Assembly: GCF_000585415.1 (NCBI RefSeq)
Contig: NZ_KK073876.1
Location: 2,043,810-2,107,809, forward strand
From: Sphingomonas jaspsi DSM 18422
GTDB taxonomy: Bacteria > Pseudomonadota > Alphaproteobacteria > Sphingomonadales > Sphingomonadaceae
DNA length: 64,000 nucleotides
Direction of reading: 5' to 3'
Shown here: piece after piece, positions 16,870 to 26,750 of the stretch
Layout: every line of letters starts with the position of its first letter
Position numbering within the stretch: position 1 is the stretch's first letter
The notes under the pieces: generated by a model
Told to the model about the DNA's origin: nothing
Databases searched by the model: none
Seen by the model: only the letters and a program-made list of their open reading frames with translations
Made by a program: the position numbers and the translations under genes

Positions 16870-17604
16870 CTAGAAGCGGAACTCATATTCCAGGTTGAGC
16901 CGCAGCTGCCCGTTCGCATCGTCTCGGGCATCGCCGAGGGCGAAGAGGTAGCCGGTTTCGATTTCCAGCTCGCCGGGTCCGAAATGCTCGATTTCCGCCT
17001 TGACGATCGGACCGGCGAAATGTTCGCCGCCGAGGCGGAAGCTTCGGGCCGAGCCGAAGTCGCCGAACGCTGCGCCACCGAGGCGGATCTCATCGAACGC
17101 TTCCCAATCGGCTGATAGGGCGTAGCCGAATTCGACCGGCTCTCCCCCGCCCAACGACTTTTCGGCGATGAGGTTGAGGCGACCGTCGAACGGGCCGCGC
17201 TTATGCTGCAGCAGCAGCTTGGTTTCGACCTTGTCGTTTCCATCGCGCACCGCTTCATATTCGCCGTACAGCCCGACATCGAGGCCGAGCGGTTCGATCC
17301 GAGCGACGTTGACGACGCTTTCAAGTGCAATAGCTTCAAGCTTCCGTGAGCCGCCAGGCTCACGCTCGAATTCCGCCAGCACGGCGCCATAGACATGGTC
17401 GGTAAAGCCGTGCGCAAATTCCAGCACCAGTCCGTCCTCGCCCTTATCGGGCCCGCCGGTCAGGCGGCCGTAACGCGCCTCGACTTCGCTGACTCCCTTC
17501 TCGACGGTGGCGGGATATACTTTTTCGCCGACGCCAGGCGCGGCAGTTGCAGATGGCGAGATGGCGAACGCCCCCAGCGCCGCAAGGACAGTGAACTTTT
17601 GCAT
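16870..17604 (-). CDS. Outer-membrane beta-barrel protein of unknown function
   Basis: 244 residues starting at ATG 17604 (a GTG three codons upstream is possible). Signal peptide FTVLAALGAFAISPSATAA, then alternating polar/aromatic strands and a C-terminal strand LRLNLEYEFRF ending in Phe, the sorting signal of outer-membrane barrels. No family name recognised; such proteins in sphingomonads are often labelled hypothetical. An 11-bp perfect inverted repeat lies about 20 bases upstream of the start. Confidence 0.65.
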   Translation of the reverse strand: MQKFTVLAALGAFAISPSATAAPGVGEKVYPATVEKGVSEVEARYGRLTGGPDKGEDGLVLEFAHGFTDHVYGAVLAEFEREPGGSRKLEAIALESVVNVARIEPLGLDVGLYGEYEAVRDGNDKVETKLLLQHKRGPFDGRLNLIAEKSLGGGEPVEFGYALSADWEAFDEIRLGGAAFGDFGSARSFRLGGEHFAGPIVKAEIEHFGPGELEIETGYLFALGDARDDANGQLRLNLEYEFRF

Positions 17605-17623
17605 GGCTGCCACTTATCGCGAC

Positions 17624-17656
17624 CGTTTCGCATTAACAACTAAAAAATGCGAAACG
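17624..17656. repeat. Perfect 11-bp inverted repeat with 11-base spacer
   Basis: CGTTTCGCATT (17624-17634) and AATGCGAAACG (17646-17656) are perfect reverse complements, separated by eleven A-rich bases. The repeat lies between the end of valS and the start of the outer-membrane gene. The arm centres are 22 bases apart, about two DNA turns, as expected for a dimeric repressor site. As an RNA hairpin for valS it lacks a following T-run. Confidence 0.7.
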
Positions 17657-17668
17657 TTCGCAACAAGG

Positions 17669-20419
17669 TCAGCTGAGCCGAGCCAAGGCAGCGGAGAGCC
17701 GCTCCGCCTCCGCCGAACGGGCGTCATGGTCCGCACGGGCCTTCTCCACGGCCTCGGGCTTGGCCCGTGCCGTGAAATTCGGATTGCCCAGTCGCGCGGC
17801 GAGGCTGTCCCGCTCCTTCACCGCTGCTTCGACGGCCTTGGCAAGGCGCGAGCGTTCGGCGTCCAAATCGATGGCCCCTTCCAGCGGGAAGGCAACCGCC
17901 GATCCGCCAGCCAGGATCTGCGCCGAGCTTGGCGGGGCGCTGTCCACCAGCTGCGGCGCGCCAACCTTGGCCATGCGCGCAAGTGTCGCCTGGTTGGCAG
18001 ACAGACGGTCCGCCAGTGCCGCGTCGCCCAGAACGTAAGGGATAAGGGTCGCGGTCCACGGGATATTCAGTTCCGATCGGACCGCTCGAACCGCTTCGAT
18101 CACCTCAACCAGCCCGCCGATTTCCGCCTTCGCCATTGCATCGACCGACGCTTCCGGCGCCGGCCATTTCGCGACGATCAGGTCATAGGGTCGCTCGCCC
18201 ATCGCGTGCCACAGCTCTTCGGTGACGAAGGGCATGAAGGGGTGGAGCATGACCAGGATCTGGTCGAACGCCCAGGCCGCGACCTGCTTGGTTTCCTCGT
18301 CCCACGCGCCCTTCACCAGCTCGACATACCAGTCGCAGAAGGTGCCCCAGGTAAAGTGGTAGATGGCATCCGCCATGCCGTCGAAGCGCAGCTCGTCGAA
18401 GGCCTTGTTGAGCTTCGCCAGCGTTTCGACCACCTCGCCAATGATCCAGCGGTTGACCGGCAGCTTGGCTTCCGGAGCGGCAATGCTCGTCGAGGCTCCC
18501 ACGCCATTGCCCTGCAGGAAGCGCGCGGCATTCCACAGCTTGGTCGCGAAATTGCGATAGCCCTCTACCCGCTTTTCATCGAGCTTGATGTCGCGGCCCT
18601 GGCTTTCCATCGCCGCCAGCGTGAAGCGCAGCGCGTCGGCGCCATATTTGTCGATCAGGCCCAGCGGGTCGACGACATTGCCCTTCGACTTGGACATTTT
18701 CGCGCCCTTGTCGTCACGGACAAGGCCGTGGAGATAGAGCGTCTTCCACGGCTTTTCGCCCATGAATTCGAAGCCCTGCATCGCCATCCGCGCATCCCAG
18801 AAGAACAGGATGTCGAAGCCGGAGATGAGCACGTCGTTCGGGTAATGACGCTCGAGGTCGTGCGTCTGCTCGGGCCAGCCGAGCGTCCCGAACGGCCACA
18901 GCGCGGAGCTGAACCAGGTGTCGAGGACGCTCGGGTCACGTGCCAAGCGCACGGCGCCGTCCGGATCAACCCCAATAGCGCCTTTCTCAAATTCCACGAA
19001 TCTTATGGCCGTGGCAGGAAGCTTGGCTTTGTAGAATTCCAGTGCCTTTTCAGCGACTTCTTGTTCCGTTTCTCCCACGAACCACTGAAACTCATTTAGG
19101 GGCGTGAGAACCTGGCCACTCCCATCCACGTGTTCAATAATCGGTCCAGCCCACGCCGGGATGCGATGGCCCCACCACAGCTGGCGCGACACGCACCACG
19201 GCTGGATATTCTCGAGCCAATTGTACCAAGTCTTCTTCCACGTCTCCGGCACCACCGCGATGTCGCCCGAGCGGACGGCCTCAAGCGGCTTTTCGGCCAG
19301 CGTCTTGGCATCGACATACCATTGGTCGGTAAGCCACGGTTCGATCACAACGCCCGATCGGTCGCCGTAGGGCGTCGCGATGGTGCGGTCTTCGACCTTG
19401 ACCAGCGCGCCTTCCGCCTCGAGCCGCGCGACCACTTCCTTGCGCGCGTCGAAGCGGTCCATGCCGAGGAGGTCGGAGGGAATGAGCCCGTCGGCGGTCT
19501 GGCAAACCCTGGCGTCGGCCGAGAGCATATTGAGCATCTCGGCGGCCTTGAAGCCCGCGCGCTTGCCGACTTCGAAGTCGTTGAAGTCGTGCCCCGGCGT
19601 GATCTTCACCGCGCCCGAACCCAGTTCCGGATCGGCATGTTCGTCGGCGATGATCGGGATGAGGCGGCCGGTGATCGGCTGCTTCAGCATCTGGCCGATC
19701 TTCGCCTTGTAGCGCTCGTCCTCCGGATGCACCGCGACCGCCATGTCGGCCAGCATCGTTTCCGGCCGCGTCGTCGCGACCTCGATGAAGCCGCTGCCGT
19801 CCGCGAAGGGGTAGCGCAGCGTCCAGAACTTGCCCGCGGTGTCCTTGGTCTCGACCTCAAGGTCGGAAATGGCGGTCTGGAACTTGGGGTCCCAGTTCAC
19901 CAGCCTTTTGTCGCGATAGAGCAGCCCGCGCTTGTGCAGCTCGACGAACACCTTGAGGACGGCCTTCGAAAAGCCCTCGTCCATGGTGAAACGTTCGTTC
20001 GACCAGTCGCACGAGGCGCCAAGGCGGCGGAGCTGGCGGGTGATCTGGCCGCCGCTCTCTTCCTTCCACTCCCACACCTTGGCGACGAAGTCGTCGCGGC
20101 TGAAGTCGGTGCGCTGCTGCTGGCGTTCGTTCAGTTGCCGCTCGACCACCATCTGCGTCGCGATGCCGGCATGGTCGGTGCCGACCACCCACAGGCTGTC
20201 CTTGCCTTCCATCCGCGCGCGACGGATGAGGATGTCCTGCAACGTATTGTCGAGCGCATGGCCGATGTGGAGCGAGCCAGTGACGTTAGGCGGCGGCATG
20301 ACGATGGTGTAGGGCACGGCGTCGGGGCGTTCCGGGCGGAACAGCCCCTCGCCTTCCCAATGGTCATACCATTTGGCTTCGATGGGGCCCGGTTCGAACG
20401 TCTTGGCAAGCTCGGTCAT
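17669..20419 (-). CDS. valS: Valyl-tRNA synthetase
   Basis: Class I aminoacyl-tRNA synthetase charging tRNA-Val. 916 residues. HIGH motif at residues 51-54 ([11 protein letters not shown]), KMSKS at 574-578, an editing domain between, the anticodon-binding domain, and the C-terminal coiled-coil arm ([20 protein letters not shown] onwards). ATG 20419 begins [18 protein letters not shown], normal for alphaproteobacteria; an earlier in-frame start is not conserved. A segment at 18961-19140, about residues 427-486, has only about 50% GC by hand count and encodes a family-variable insert before [12 protein letters not shown]. It is the last gene of a minus-strand group with the methyltransferase, TolC, PopZ-like and S9 peptidase genes. 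Confidence 0.97.
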   Translation of the reverse strand: MTELAKTFEPGPIEAKWYDHWEGEGLFRPERPDAVPYTIVMPPPNVTGSLHIGHALDNTLQDILIRRARMEGKDSLWVVGTDHAGIATQMVVERQLNERQQQRTDFSRDDFVAKVWEWKEESGGQITRQLRRLGASCDWSNERFTMDEGFSKAVLKVFVELHKRGLLYRDKRLVNWDPKFQTAISDLEVETKDTAGKFWTLRYPFADGSGFIEVATTRPETMLADMAVAVHPEDERYKAKIGQMLKQPITGRLIPIIADEHADPELGSGAVKITPGHDFNDFEVGKRAGFKAAEMLNMLSADARVCQTADGLIPSDLLGMDRFDARKEVVARLEAEGALVKVEDRTIATPYGDRSGVVIEPWLTDQWYVDAKTLAEKPLEAVRSGDIAVVPETWKKTWYNWLENIQPWCVSRQLWWGHRIPAWAGPIIEHVDGSGQVLTPLNEFQWFVGETEQEVAEKALEFYKAKLPATAIRFVEFEKGAIGVDPDGAVRLARDPSVLDTWFSSALWPFGTLGWPEQTHDLERHYPNDVLISGFDILFFWDARMAMQGFEFMGEKPWKTLYLHGLVRDDKGAKMSKSKGNVVDPLGLIDKYGADALRFTLAAMESQGRDIKLDEKRVEGYRNFATKLWNAARFLQGNGVGASTSIAAPEAKLPVNRWIIGEVVETLAKLNKAFDELRFDGMADAIYHFTWGTFCDWYVELVKGAWDEETKQVAAWAFDQILVMLHPFMPFVTEELWHAMGERPYDLIVAKWPAPEASVDAMAKAEIGGLVEVIEAVRAVRSELNIPWTATLIPYVLGDAALADRLSANQATLARMAKVGAPQLVDSAPPSSAQILAGGSAVAFPLEGAIDLDAERSRLAKAVEAAVKERDSLAARLGNPNFTARAKPEAVEKARADHDARSAEAERLSAALARLS

Positions 20420-20469
20420 GCAAGTGCGCCTACCGTCAGGCGCACCGCACTGCAACATGCCTCAAACAA

Positions 20470-22512
20470 TCACTTGTCGAGGTAGGTGCCCATCCAGTCG
20501 AAGACCTCGCCGTACCAGCGGATCGAATTCTGCGGCTTGAGCACCCAGTGGTTCTCGTCCGGGAACACGATCAGCTTGGAGGGAATGCCCTTGCGCTGCA
20601 GCGCGGTGAAGCTGGCGATGCCCTGCGTGTAGGGGATACGGAAGTCCTTCTCGCCCGTGATGACCAGCATCGGCGTCTTCCACTTGGCGACGTGGTTGAC
20701 CGGATTCCAGCGTTCGAACGCCGCCGGGTCCTCGTAATAGGTCTTGCCGCCATGCTCCCATTCGTCGAACCACAGTTCTTCGGTCTCGTAAGCCATGGCG
20801 CGGGCGTCGAACACGCCGTCATGCTGGACCAGGCACTTGAAGCGGTCGGACCAGTTGCCGGCGATCCAGTTCATCATATAGCCGCCATAGCTGGCGCCCA
20901 ATGCGCAGGCATTTTCCGCGTCGAGGCTGGCATCGTTGGCGGTCGCGAAGGCGAGGCCCTTTTGCAGGTCTTCCAGCGGCCAGCCGCCCCAATTGTTGCG
21001 GATCGCGTCGGTGAAGGCCTGGCCGTAGCCGGTCGAGCCGTGGAAATCGACGCTGACCACCGCATAGCCCGGCGACGAAATCAGGCGCGGGTTCCAGCGG
21101 TAGGACCAGCCGTTGCCGAAGCTGCCCTGCGGCCCGCCATGGACGACGAAGGCGATCGGCAGCTTGCCATTCGCGCCTTGCGGCTTCAGCTTGAAGCCCC
21201 ATACCTTGTCGCCATTGGCACCGGCGAAACTGAACTTCTCGAACGTCACCGGGTCGAGCTGCGCAAGAAGGTCGCGGTTGACCGCGGTCAGCTGGGTCAC
21301 CTTGCCCTTGGCAGTGACCCGATACAGGTCGTCGGGCGCCATGACGCTGTTTTGGGTGAAGATGGCACCACCATCGGCGGTTGGGACGACGTTGCCGGCG
21401 TGACCGTTGCCGGTCAGGCGCGTCACCTTGCCGGTCGCAATGTCGACGCGGAACACGGGCGCTTCCATCACGTCGTCGGCAGTGACGAGGATCGACTTGC
21501 CGTCCTTGCTCCACGCGATCGATCCGACCGAGCGGTCCCAATTGGCCGTCACCGCCCTAGTCGTTCCGCTTGCGAGGTCACGGACCTTCAGCACCTGGCG
21601 ATCGGCTTCGTAGCCGGCGCGCGCCATCGAGAAATAGGCAAGGCTGCGACCGTCGGGCGACAGGGTCGGCAAATTGTCAGTACCGTCATTGTCGTCGGTC
21701 AGGTTGGTCGGCTGGGCCGAGCCGTCGGCCTGCGCCGCAAAAATATCGAGGTTGGTCGAGGTCGATTCGATCCGGCCGGCTTCGCGCAGCGCGAAATAGA
21801 CGGTCTGACCGTCGGCTGAAATGTCGACCTCCTCGCCGCCGCCGAACGGCTTTGACGGCGTATCGCCGACGAGGGTGCCCGTGACTCGCTGGCCAACGCC
21901 CTGCAACTTGCCGTTCACCAGCGGAAAGCTGAAGATCCGGCTCTTTACGCCCGGTTCGGCCCAAGTGTCCCAGTGGCGAACGAACAGCTGGTCGTATTCG
22001 CGGGCCGACCCGCCTTGCGCTGCCGGGAAGCTGGTCGCGGTGCAGGCTAGGTCGGGACAATCTTTGGTGTCTGCCCAAACGATCACGCGGCTGCCGTTGG
22101 CGGCGACCTTGAAGCCTGACACGTCGGCGCCGAATTCGGAGACCTGAACGGCTGCGCCACCGAGCGGCATGCGGAAAAGCTGGTCATGATCGCCAGCCGG
22201 CGCGAGGAACCAGATCGCGCCGTCCGCGCCGAACGCCGCGTCGTGGCCCTTGGCCGGGAAACCGGCGAGCGGCTGCGGCGCAGCCGCTTTGGCTTTCAGG
22301 TCGAGGATGTAGGTCGGGTTGCTGCGCTTGTTCGCGGCAAGGTCGGTCTGCGAAATGGTGAAGATGGCGTAGCGGCCATCGGGCGATACGCTGGGCGACC
22401 CCATGCGGTGCATCATGTGCATGTCAGTCGCCGTCATCGGGCGGGCGACGGCGATGGAGGGAGCAAAGGCGGCGGCCGCGACGCTGGCGGCGAGCAGGAG
22501 GTGCTTCGTCAT
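20470..22512 (-). CDS. S9 family serine peptidase (dipeptidyl/acylaminoacyl peptidase type)
   Basis: 680-residue secreted peptidase of the prolyl oligopeptidase family. ATG 22512 is followed by a signal peptide (LLLAASVAAAAFAPSIAVA), then a beta-propeller domain with repeated SPDGR/SADGQ blades, and a C-terminal alpha/beta hydrolase domain. Catalytic triad: Ser in GASYGGYM, Asp in GEKDFRIPY, His in DENHWVLK. It probably trims short peptides in the periplasm. It lies between the PopZ-like gene and valS, 39 bases before the first and 50 after the second. Confidence 0.92.
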   Translation of the reverse strand: MTKHLLLAASVAAAAFAPSIAVARPMTATDMHMMHRMGSPSVSPDGRYAIFTISQTDLAANKRSNPTYILDLKAKAAAPQPLAGFPAKGHDAAFGADGAIWFLAPAGDHDQLFRMPLGGAAVQVSEFGADVSGFKVAANGSRVIVWADTKDCPDLACTATSFPAAQGGSAREYDQLFVRHWDTWAEPGVKSRIFSFPLVNGKLQGVGQRVTGTLVGDTPSKPFGGGEEVDISADGQTVYFALREAGRIESTSTNLDIFAAQADGSAQPTNLTDDNDGTDNLPTLSPDGRSLAYFSMARAGYEADRQVLKVRDLASGTTRAVTANWDRSVGSIAWSKDGKSILVTADDVMEAPVFRVDIATGKVTRLTGNGHAGNVVPTADGGAIFTQNSVMAPDDLYRVTAKGKVTQLTAVNRDLLAQLDPVTFEKFSFAGANGDKVWGFKLKPQGANGKLPIAFVVHGGPQGSFGNGWSYRWNPRLISSPGYAVVSVDFHGSTGYGQAFTDAIRNNWGGWPLEDLQKGLAFATANDASLDAENACALGASYGGYMMNWIAGNWSDRFKCLVQHDGVFDARAMAYETEELWFDEWEHGGKTYYEDPAAFERWNPVNHVAKWKTPMLVITGEKDFRIPYTQGIASFTALQRKGIPSKLIVFPDENHWVLKPQNSIRWYGEVFDWMGTYLDK

Positions 22513-22551
22513 GGTCGCGATTGCTAGCAACCGCGAAGGCTGGTGGAAAGC

Positions 22552-22971
22552 CTAGACCGGGCGACCCGTGATGCGGTGGATTTCGCGCTTCACATGTTCG
22601 TCGACGATGCGCGGCAAATTCTGGTCCAGCCATTCCTTCAGGACCGGGCGCAGCATGTCGCGCAGCATTTCTTCCAGCGGATTGGCCTGGGGCTGCGGCG
22701 GCGCGGTCGCCGCGACACTGGCGAGTTGCTCCAGCGCGTGGCGGCTGGTGTCGGCCACCTCTTCTTCCATTAGCGGCGGGCCCAAGTCGACGACCGGCTC
22801 TTCCACCTCGGCGACCATGTCGTCCAGCTCGAGCACATCTTCCTCGACCGGCACTTGCTGTTCGGCCGCAGGCACCGCGGCGGCAGACGTGCGAATCTCT
22901 TTTTCTTCGGCGATCACGCGTTTGATCGACGCCAAAATATCTTCCATCGAAGGTTCGCGAGGGCCAGCCAT
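22552..22971 (-). CDS. popZ: PopZ-family (DUF2497) protein
   Basis: 139 residues with the two conserved ends of the PopZ family: N-terminal EPSMEDILASIKRVIAEE and C-terminal helices EEMLRDMLRPVLKEWLDQNL plus IVDEHVKREIHRI, joined by an acidic Glu/Val/Pro-rich middle. In Caulobacter PopZ forms a polar matrix that holds the chromosome origin and signalling proteins. The same role here is inferred from the family. The gene follows tolC by 14 bases, a placement common in alphaproteobacteria. ATG 22971 was chosen because the conserved motif starts a few residues later. Confidence 0.82.
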   Translation of the reverse strand: MAGPREPSMEDILASIKRVIAEEKEIRTSAAAVPAAEQQVPVEEDVLELDDMVAEVEEPVVDLGPPLMEEEVADTSRHALEQLASVAATAPPQPQANPLEEMLRDMLRPVLKEWLDQNLPRIVDEHVKREIHRITGRPV

Positions 22972-22985
22972 GACCCGTCTATTAC

Positions 22986-24431
22986 CTATCGCGGCTGGGA
23001 AACCAAGACCTGCGGCTGTTCTTCCGGCCGAACCGTGCTGGTCGACTTGGGCGCACTCTGACGTTCGCCTGCCCAGTCGTTCCAATTGTTGGCGACGCGG
23101 CGGTAGTTGCCAAGCGGATCGTACAGCGGACCGCCATCAAGGCCGAGGTCGTCGGCTTCGGCCTGGCCCATGGCGTTCAACAGCTGGAAGCCGGCGACAT
23201 ATTGGTCTCGTCGCGCGGTCACGAGCGCGACCTGCGAGCTCAGTAATTCCTGTTCGGCGTTGAGCACTTCGAGGATGGTGCGCGTGCCGACGCTGTTTTC
23301 GGCGCGGGCGCCCTGCAGCGCCAGTTCGTTGGCCTTCACGCCCACCTCGTTCGACTTGATCGCGCTGGTGGCCGATTCGTAGGCGGCGAAAGCGGAACGG
23401 GTCGTAGCGACGACGGCGCGCTCTGTACCGACGCGCTGCTCGAGCGCCTGGCCTTCGAGAGCCTGCGACTGGCGGATGCGCGCTGCAGGCAGGCCACCCT
23501 GGTAAAGCGGAACGCGCGCCTGCACGCCCACGCTGGTCGCGGTACCGCTGCGCGGCGCGCCAAGCGTGTCGCCGCTCAGCGTGTTGACATAATCGCCCGA
23601 CACGACGCCCGACACGGTCGGCAGCCGCGACGCGCGCGTTGCATTGACGTCGTAGCGCGCAGCCTCGGCCTGGCGGGTCACCGCGATCAGGTCCGGATTG
23701 TTCGCCAGTGCGATCTGGACGGCCTCGTCGGCCGACTTGGGCAGCGGCGGCAAGGGCGGCGGCGGCGCCAGCGTGCCCGGCTCCTTGCCGATCACGCGCC
23801 GGTAATTTTCTTCGCTGGCCGTCAGGCGACCCTGCGCCGAGGCAAGGTTTGCCCGGCCGACCGACAGGCGGGCTTCGGACTGGGCGACGTCGGTGCGGGT
23901 AAGGTCGCCGATTTCGAACCGGTCCTTGGTCGCTTCGAGGTTGGTCGACAGCACCTTGATCTGGTTGTTGTTGAGCTCGACGATCGCCCGGTCGCGGATC
24001 ACGTCCATATAGGCGGCGACCGCATCGGTGAAAACATCGCCCTCGACCGCGCGAAGCGTGGCCCGGCCGGCTTCGACGCGGGTCTTGGCGGCCTGGATAC
24101 CGTTGCGAACGCTGCCCCCGTTGAACAGCGGCACGCTAAGGTCGACGCCGCCCGTGAGGTACGGACCCTTGCTGCCGATGCGCGCCAGCGATCCGCTGCG
24201 GGTAAGGTCGCGGCTGACGCCGATCGACCCGGTGACCTGGGGCCGACCGGCCGCCCGCGCGACGGCGACGCCGGCATCGGTGCCGGTCAGGGCTTCACGC
24301 TGTGCGTTCAGCGTCGGGTTGGCATTGTACGTCGACACCAGCGCCTCGCGAAGCGTGTCGGCGGACGCCGTTCCCGCCGCGAGGGCGGCGATCAGCGCGG
24401 CGGTAAGCGCTCTACGGGCGGGTTGACGCAT
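22986..24431 (-). CDS. tolC: TolC family outer-membrane efflux channel
   Basis: 481 residues. Signal peptide (ALTAALIAALAAGTASA), then two repeats of the TolC helical-barrel fold, each with the hallmark of tandem helices and beta strands (LSVPLFNGGSVRNGI and ARVPLYQGGLPAARIRQSQ). It forms the outer-membrane and periplasmic tunnel for type I secretion and drug-efflux pumps. A C-terminal extension beyond the barrel contains DPLGNYRRVANNWNDW, typical of alphaproteobacterial TolC. The ATG at 24431 is preferred over a TTG three codons earlier. It lies between the isoaspartyl methyltransferase and popZ genes. Confidence 0.93.
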   Translation of the reverse strand: MRQPARRALTAALIAALAAGTASADTLREALVSTYNANPTLNAQREALTGTDAGVAVARAAGRPQVTGSIGVSRDLTRSGSLARIGSKGPYLTGGVDLSVPLFNGGSVRNGIQAAKTRVEAGRATLRAVEGDVFTDAVAAYMDVIRDRAIVELNNNQIKVLSTNLEATKDRFEIGDLTRTDVAQSEARLSVGRANLASAQGRLTASEENYRRVIGKEPGTLAPPPPLPPLPKSADEAVQIALANNPDLIAVTRQAEAARYDVNATRASRLPTVSGVVSGDYVNTLSGDTLGAPRSGTATSVGVQARVPLYQGGLPAARIRQSQALEGQALEQRVGTERAVVATTRSAFAAYESATSAIKSNEVGVKANELALQGARAENSVGTRTILEVLNAEQELLSSQVALVTARRDQYVAGFQLLNAMGQAEADDLGLDGGPLYDPLGNYRRVANNWNDWAGERQSAPKSTSTVRPEEQPQVLVSQPR

Positions 24432-24454
24432 CACGGGCAAATTCTCCGAAACGA

Positions 24455-25087
24455 TTAGAAGGTGAAGGCCTTGGGCCGTTCGAAACCGGGCAAGCGTCCG
24501 ACGTCGGCATCGACGATAGTCGCCAGACCGACGCTGCCATGGACCTTGCGGCCGACGACCAGGCGGCTAACGCCGCGATCGACCAATGCCGCCGCAACGC
24601 GACCGCCTTCGACCAGTTGCTCCAGCAGGGTGTCGGGCAGTTGCTCGACGGCGCCGTCCAGAAGGATGAAGTCATATGGCGCGGCCTTGGCATGACCTTT
24701 GGCCAAGTCGCCCTTCGCGACCTCGATACCGGCATCCTTGGCTACACCGACCAGCGATTCATCCGTCTCGATCGCAACCACATTGAGGCCGATCGCCGAC
24801 AGCAAGGCCGCCGAATAACCAGTGCCGGCTCCGACAACCAGCGCCTTTTCGCCCGCGACGGGCGCGGCCTCGCTCAACAGGCGGCCGAGCGCGGCCGGGG
24901 GCATCATCGACCGGTCAGCACCGATCTTCAGCGGGCGGTCGAAATAGGCGAAGTCGCGGCTTCCCGCGGGAACGAACCGTTCGCGTTCGACGCTGGCCAT
25001 CGCGGCCAGGACGCCGCGGTCGGTTACGCCTTGCGGCCTGAGCTGGCTGTCGATCATCGCCCGGCGTGCAACTGCGAAATCCTGCAT
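24455..25087 (-). CDS. Protein-L-isoaspartate O-methyltransferase-like protein
   Basis: 210-residue SAM-dependent methyltransferase resembling Pcm, which methylates damaged isoaspartyl residues to start their repair. SAM-binding motif I is VVGAGTGYSAALLS; the N-terminal RRAMIDSQLRPQGVTD and RERFVPAG blocks are characteristic of the alphaproteobacterial branch next to tolC. The branch differs from E. coli Pcm in several motifs, so the substrate is uncertain. It heads the minus-strand group methyltransferase-tolC-popZ-peptidase-valS. Confidence 0.86.
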   Translation of the reverse strand: MQDFAVARRAMIDSQLRPQGVTDRGVLAAMASVERERFVPAGSRDFAYFDRPLKIGADRSMMPPAALGRLLSEAAPVAGEKALVVGAGTGYSAALLSAIGLNVVAIETDESLVGVAKDAGIEVAKGDLAKGHAKAAPYDFILLDGAVEQLPDTLLEQLVEGGRVAAALVDRGVSRLVVGRKVHGSVGLATIVDADVGRLPGFERPKAFTF

Positions 25088-25178
25088 CGATCCCTCGTCA
25101 ATCAATAACTGTTATATGGCACTAATACAGTGCCGCTTCAAGAGGTCCTTACTTGGTGAGGCCTCGTCCGCCAAGCAA

Positions 25179-25245
25179 GGGAGGGCCACCATTTGTCGAA
25201 TCGACGAGTTGACAAGCGGGGGGATGAACCGCCAAAGGCCCTCCC
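25179..25245. repeat. Inverted repeat GGGAGGGCC/GGCCCTCCC before tRNA-Cys
   Basis: Nine-base arms at 25179-25187 and 25237-25245 are perfect reverse complements and close a 49-base interior that holds a smaller TTGTC/GACAA pair and a TTGACA hexamer (25209-25214). The structure ends five bases before the tRNA. It could be a leader structure of the tRNA transcript or a chance pairing. The rest of the 162-base gap before the tRNA shows nothing I can name. Confidence 0.45.
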
Positions 25246-25249
25246 GCGA

Positions 25250-25323
25250 GGCCCGATGGCGGAGTGGTGACGCAGAGGACTGCAAATCCTTGCACGCCGG
25301 TTCGATTCCGGCTCGGGCCTCCA
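25250..25323 (+). tRNA. tRNA-Cys (anticodon GCA)
   Basis: 74 bases including an encoded CCA. Acceptor stem GGCCCGA pairs with TCGGGCC, D-arm TGGCGGAGTGGTGACGCA, anticodon loop CTGCAAA with anticodon GCA, T-arm GGTTCGATTCC, discriminator base U as required for tRNA-Cys. Confidence 0.96.
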
Positions 25324-25338
25324 CTCCTTTTCTGAAAA

Positions 25339-26745
25339 TCAGACGTCGAGCAGGGCCTGGTGGACAGCCGCTGCACAGTCGCGCCCTTCGCGGATCGCCC
25401 ATACGACCAGCGACTGGCCGCGCCGCGCGTCGCCGCATGCGAACACCCGCGGATGGTTGGTCGAATAGACGATCGACCCGGCCGGCTGTGCCCCTTCCGC
25501 AAACTCGAGCGACGCCGCCTGTTTCGGGAAGGTCGTTCCGGTGAAGCCCATCGCAAGCAGGACGAGATCGGCGGGAATGTCGAATTCGGAACCGGCGACC
25601 GGTTCAGGCCGTCCCGCCTTCCAGTCAAGGCGGGTACAACGCAGACGCTCGACTTTGCCCTGTCCTTCGAAGGAGGCGGTCATGACAGCGAAATCGCGGT
25701 TGCAGCCCTCCTCTTGGCTACTCGAGGTGCGCAGCCGTAGGGGCCAGTTCGGCCAGGTCAGCGCCTTGTCTTCGCGCTCCGGCGGTTGCGGCATGATTTC
25801 AAGCTGCGTTACCGACGCTGCGCCTTGCCGATTGGCGGTGCCGACGCAGTCCGACCCGGTATCGCCGCCGCCGATCACGACGACATGCTTGCCGCGCGCG
25901 TGGATTTCACCTTGTCCGGCATCGTCGTCGGCAAGACCGGCCACACGGCGATTTTGCTGGGTCAGATAATCCATCGCGAAATGGACGCCCGGCAAGTCGC
26001 GGCCCGGAATGGCCAGATCGCGCGGCTGTTCGGCGCCGACCGCGATCACCACCATTTCGTAATCGTCGAGCAGCCGTTCCAGCGGCAGGTCCGTACCCAC
26101 CCCGACGTTGGTACGGAACAGCACGCCTTCGCGCTCCATCTGCTTTACGCGACGGTCTATCAGCTTCTTGTCGAGCTTGAAGTCGGGAATGCCGTACCTC
26201 AGCAAGCCGCCTACGCGGTCGGCCTTTTCGAATACCGTCGGGTTATGCCCCTTGCGCGCCAGCTGCTGCGCACATGCAAGGCCGGCGGGACCAGACCCGA
26301 CGATGGCGACACGCCTGCCCGTACCCCTGGCGGCCAGCCGCGGCTCAACCCAGCCCTCGCGGAAGGCGCGGTCCACGATTTCGCATTCGATCGTCTTGAT
26401 GGTCACCGGCTGGTCGTCGAGATTCAGCGTACAGGCTGCTTCGCATGGTGCCGGACAAACCCGGCCGGTGAATTCGGGAAAATTGTTGGTTGCGTGCAAT
26501 TGCTCGTTCGCCGCGCGCCAGTCCGCTTCCGAGACCATCTCGTTCCATGCGGGAATGAGGTTGTTGAGCGGACAGGCCGAATGACAGAATGGTATGCCGC
26601 AATCCATGCAGCGCTCGGCCTGCCGCGACACGGTTTCAGGCGGCAGCGGCTCGACGAACTCGTCCCAGCCGCGGACGCGTTCCGCGACCGGCCGGTAGGA
26701 CCGCTCGCGCCGTTCGATGTCGAGGAAGCCCGTGGGATTGACCAT
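25339..26745 (-). CDS. gltD: Glutamate synthase small subunit
   Basis: Beta subunit of NADPH-glutamate synthase: takes electrons from NADPH through FAD and passes them to the large subunit. 468 residues. The N-terminal Fe-S segment shows [17 protein letters not shown] and [11 protein letters not shown]; the FAD motif is [10 protein letters not shown] and the NADPH motif GGGDTGSDC. Near the C-terminus, [20 protein letters not shown] is the typical FAD-contacting end. ATG 26745 begins [19 protein letters not shown]; the longer open frame further upstream is only a shadow of gltB. It lies five bases downstream of gltB. Confidence 0.97.
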   Translation of the reverse strand: MVNPTGFLDIERRERSYRPVAERVRGWDEFVEPLPPETVSRQAERCMDCGIPFCHSACPLNNLIPAWNEMVSEADWRAANEQLHATNNFPEFTGRVCPAPCEAACTLNLDDQPVTIKTIECEIVDRAFREGWVEPRLAARGTGRRVAIVGSGPAGLACAQQLARKGHNPTVFEKADRVGGLLRYGIPDFKLDKKLIDRRVKQMEREGVLFRTNVGVGTDLPLERLLDDYEMVVIAVGAEQPRDLAIPGRDLPGVHFAMDYLTQQNRRVAGLADDDAGQGEIHARGKHVVVIGGGDTGSDCVGTANRQGAASVTQLEIMPQPPEREDKALTWPNWPLRLRTSSSQEEGCNRDFAVMTASFEGQGKVERLRCTRLDWKAGRPEPVAGSEFDIPADLVLLAMGFTGTTFPKQAASLEFAEGAQPAGSIVYSTNHPRVFACGDARRGQSLVVWAIREGRDCAAAVHQALLDV

Positions 26746-26750
26746 CGCCG

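Noticed and set aside
17507..19099. Plus-strand open frame of 530 codons opposite valS
   Set aside because: Antisense to valS, Arg-rich, no motif, interrupted context; valS motifs are unambiguous.
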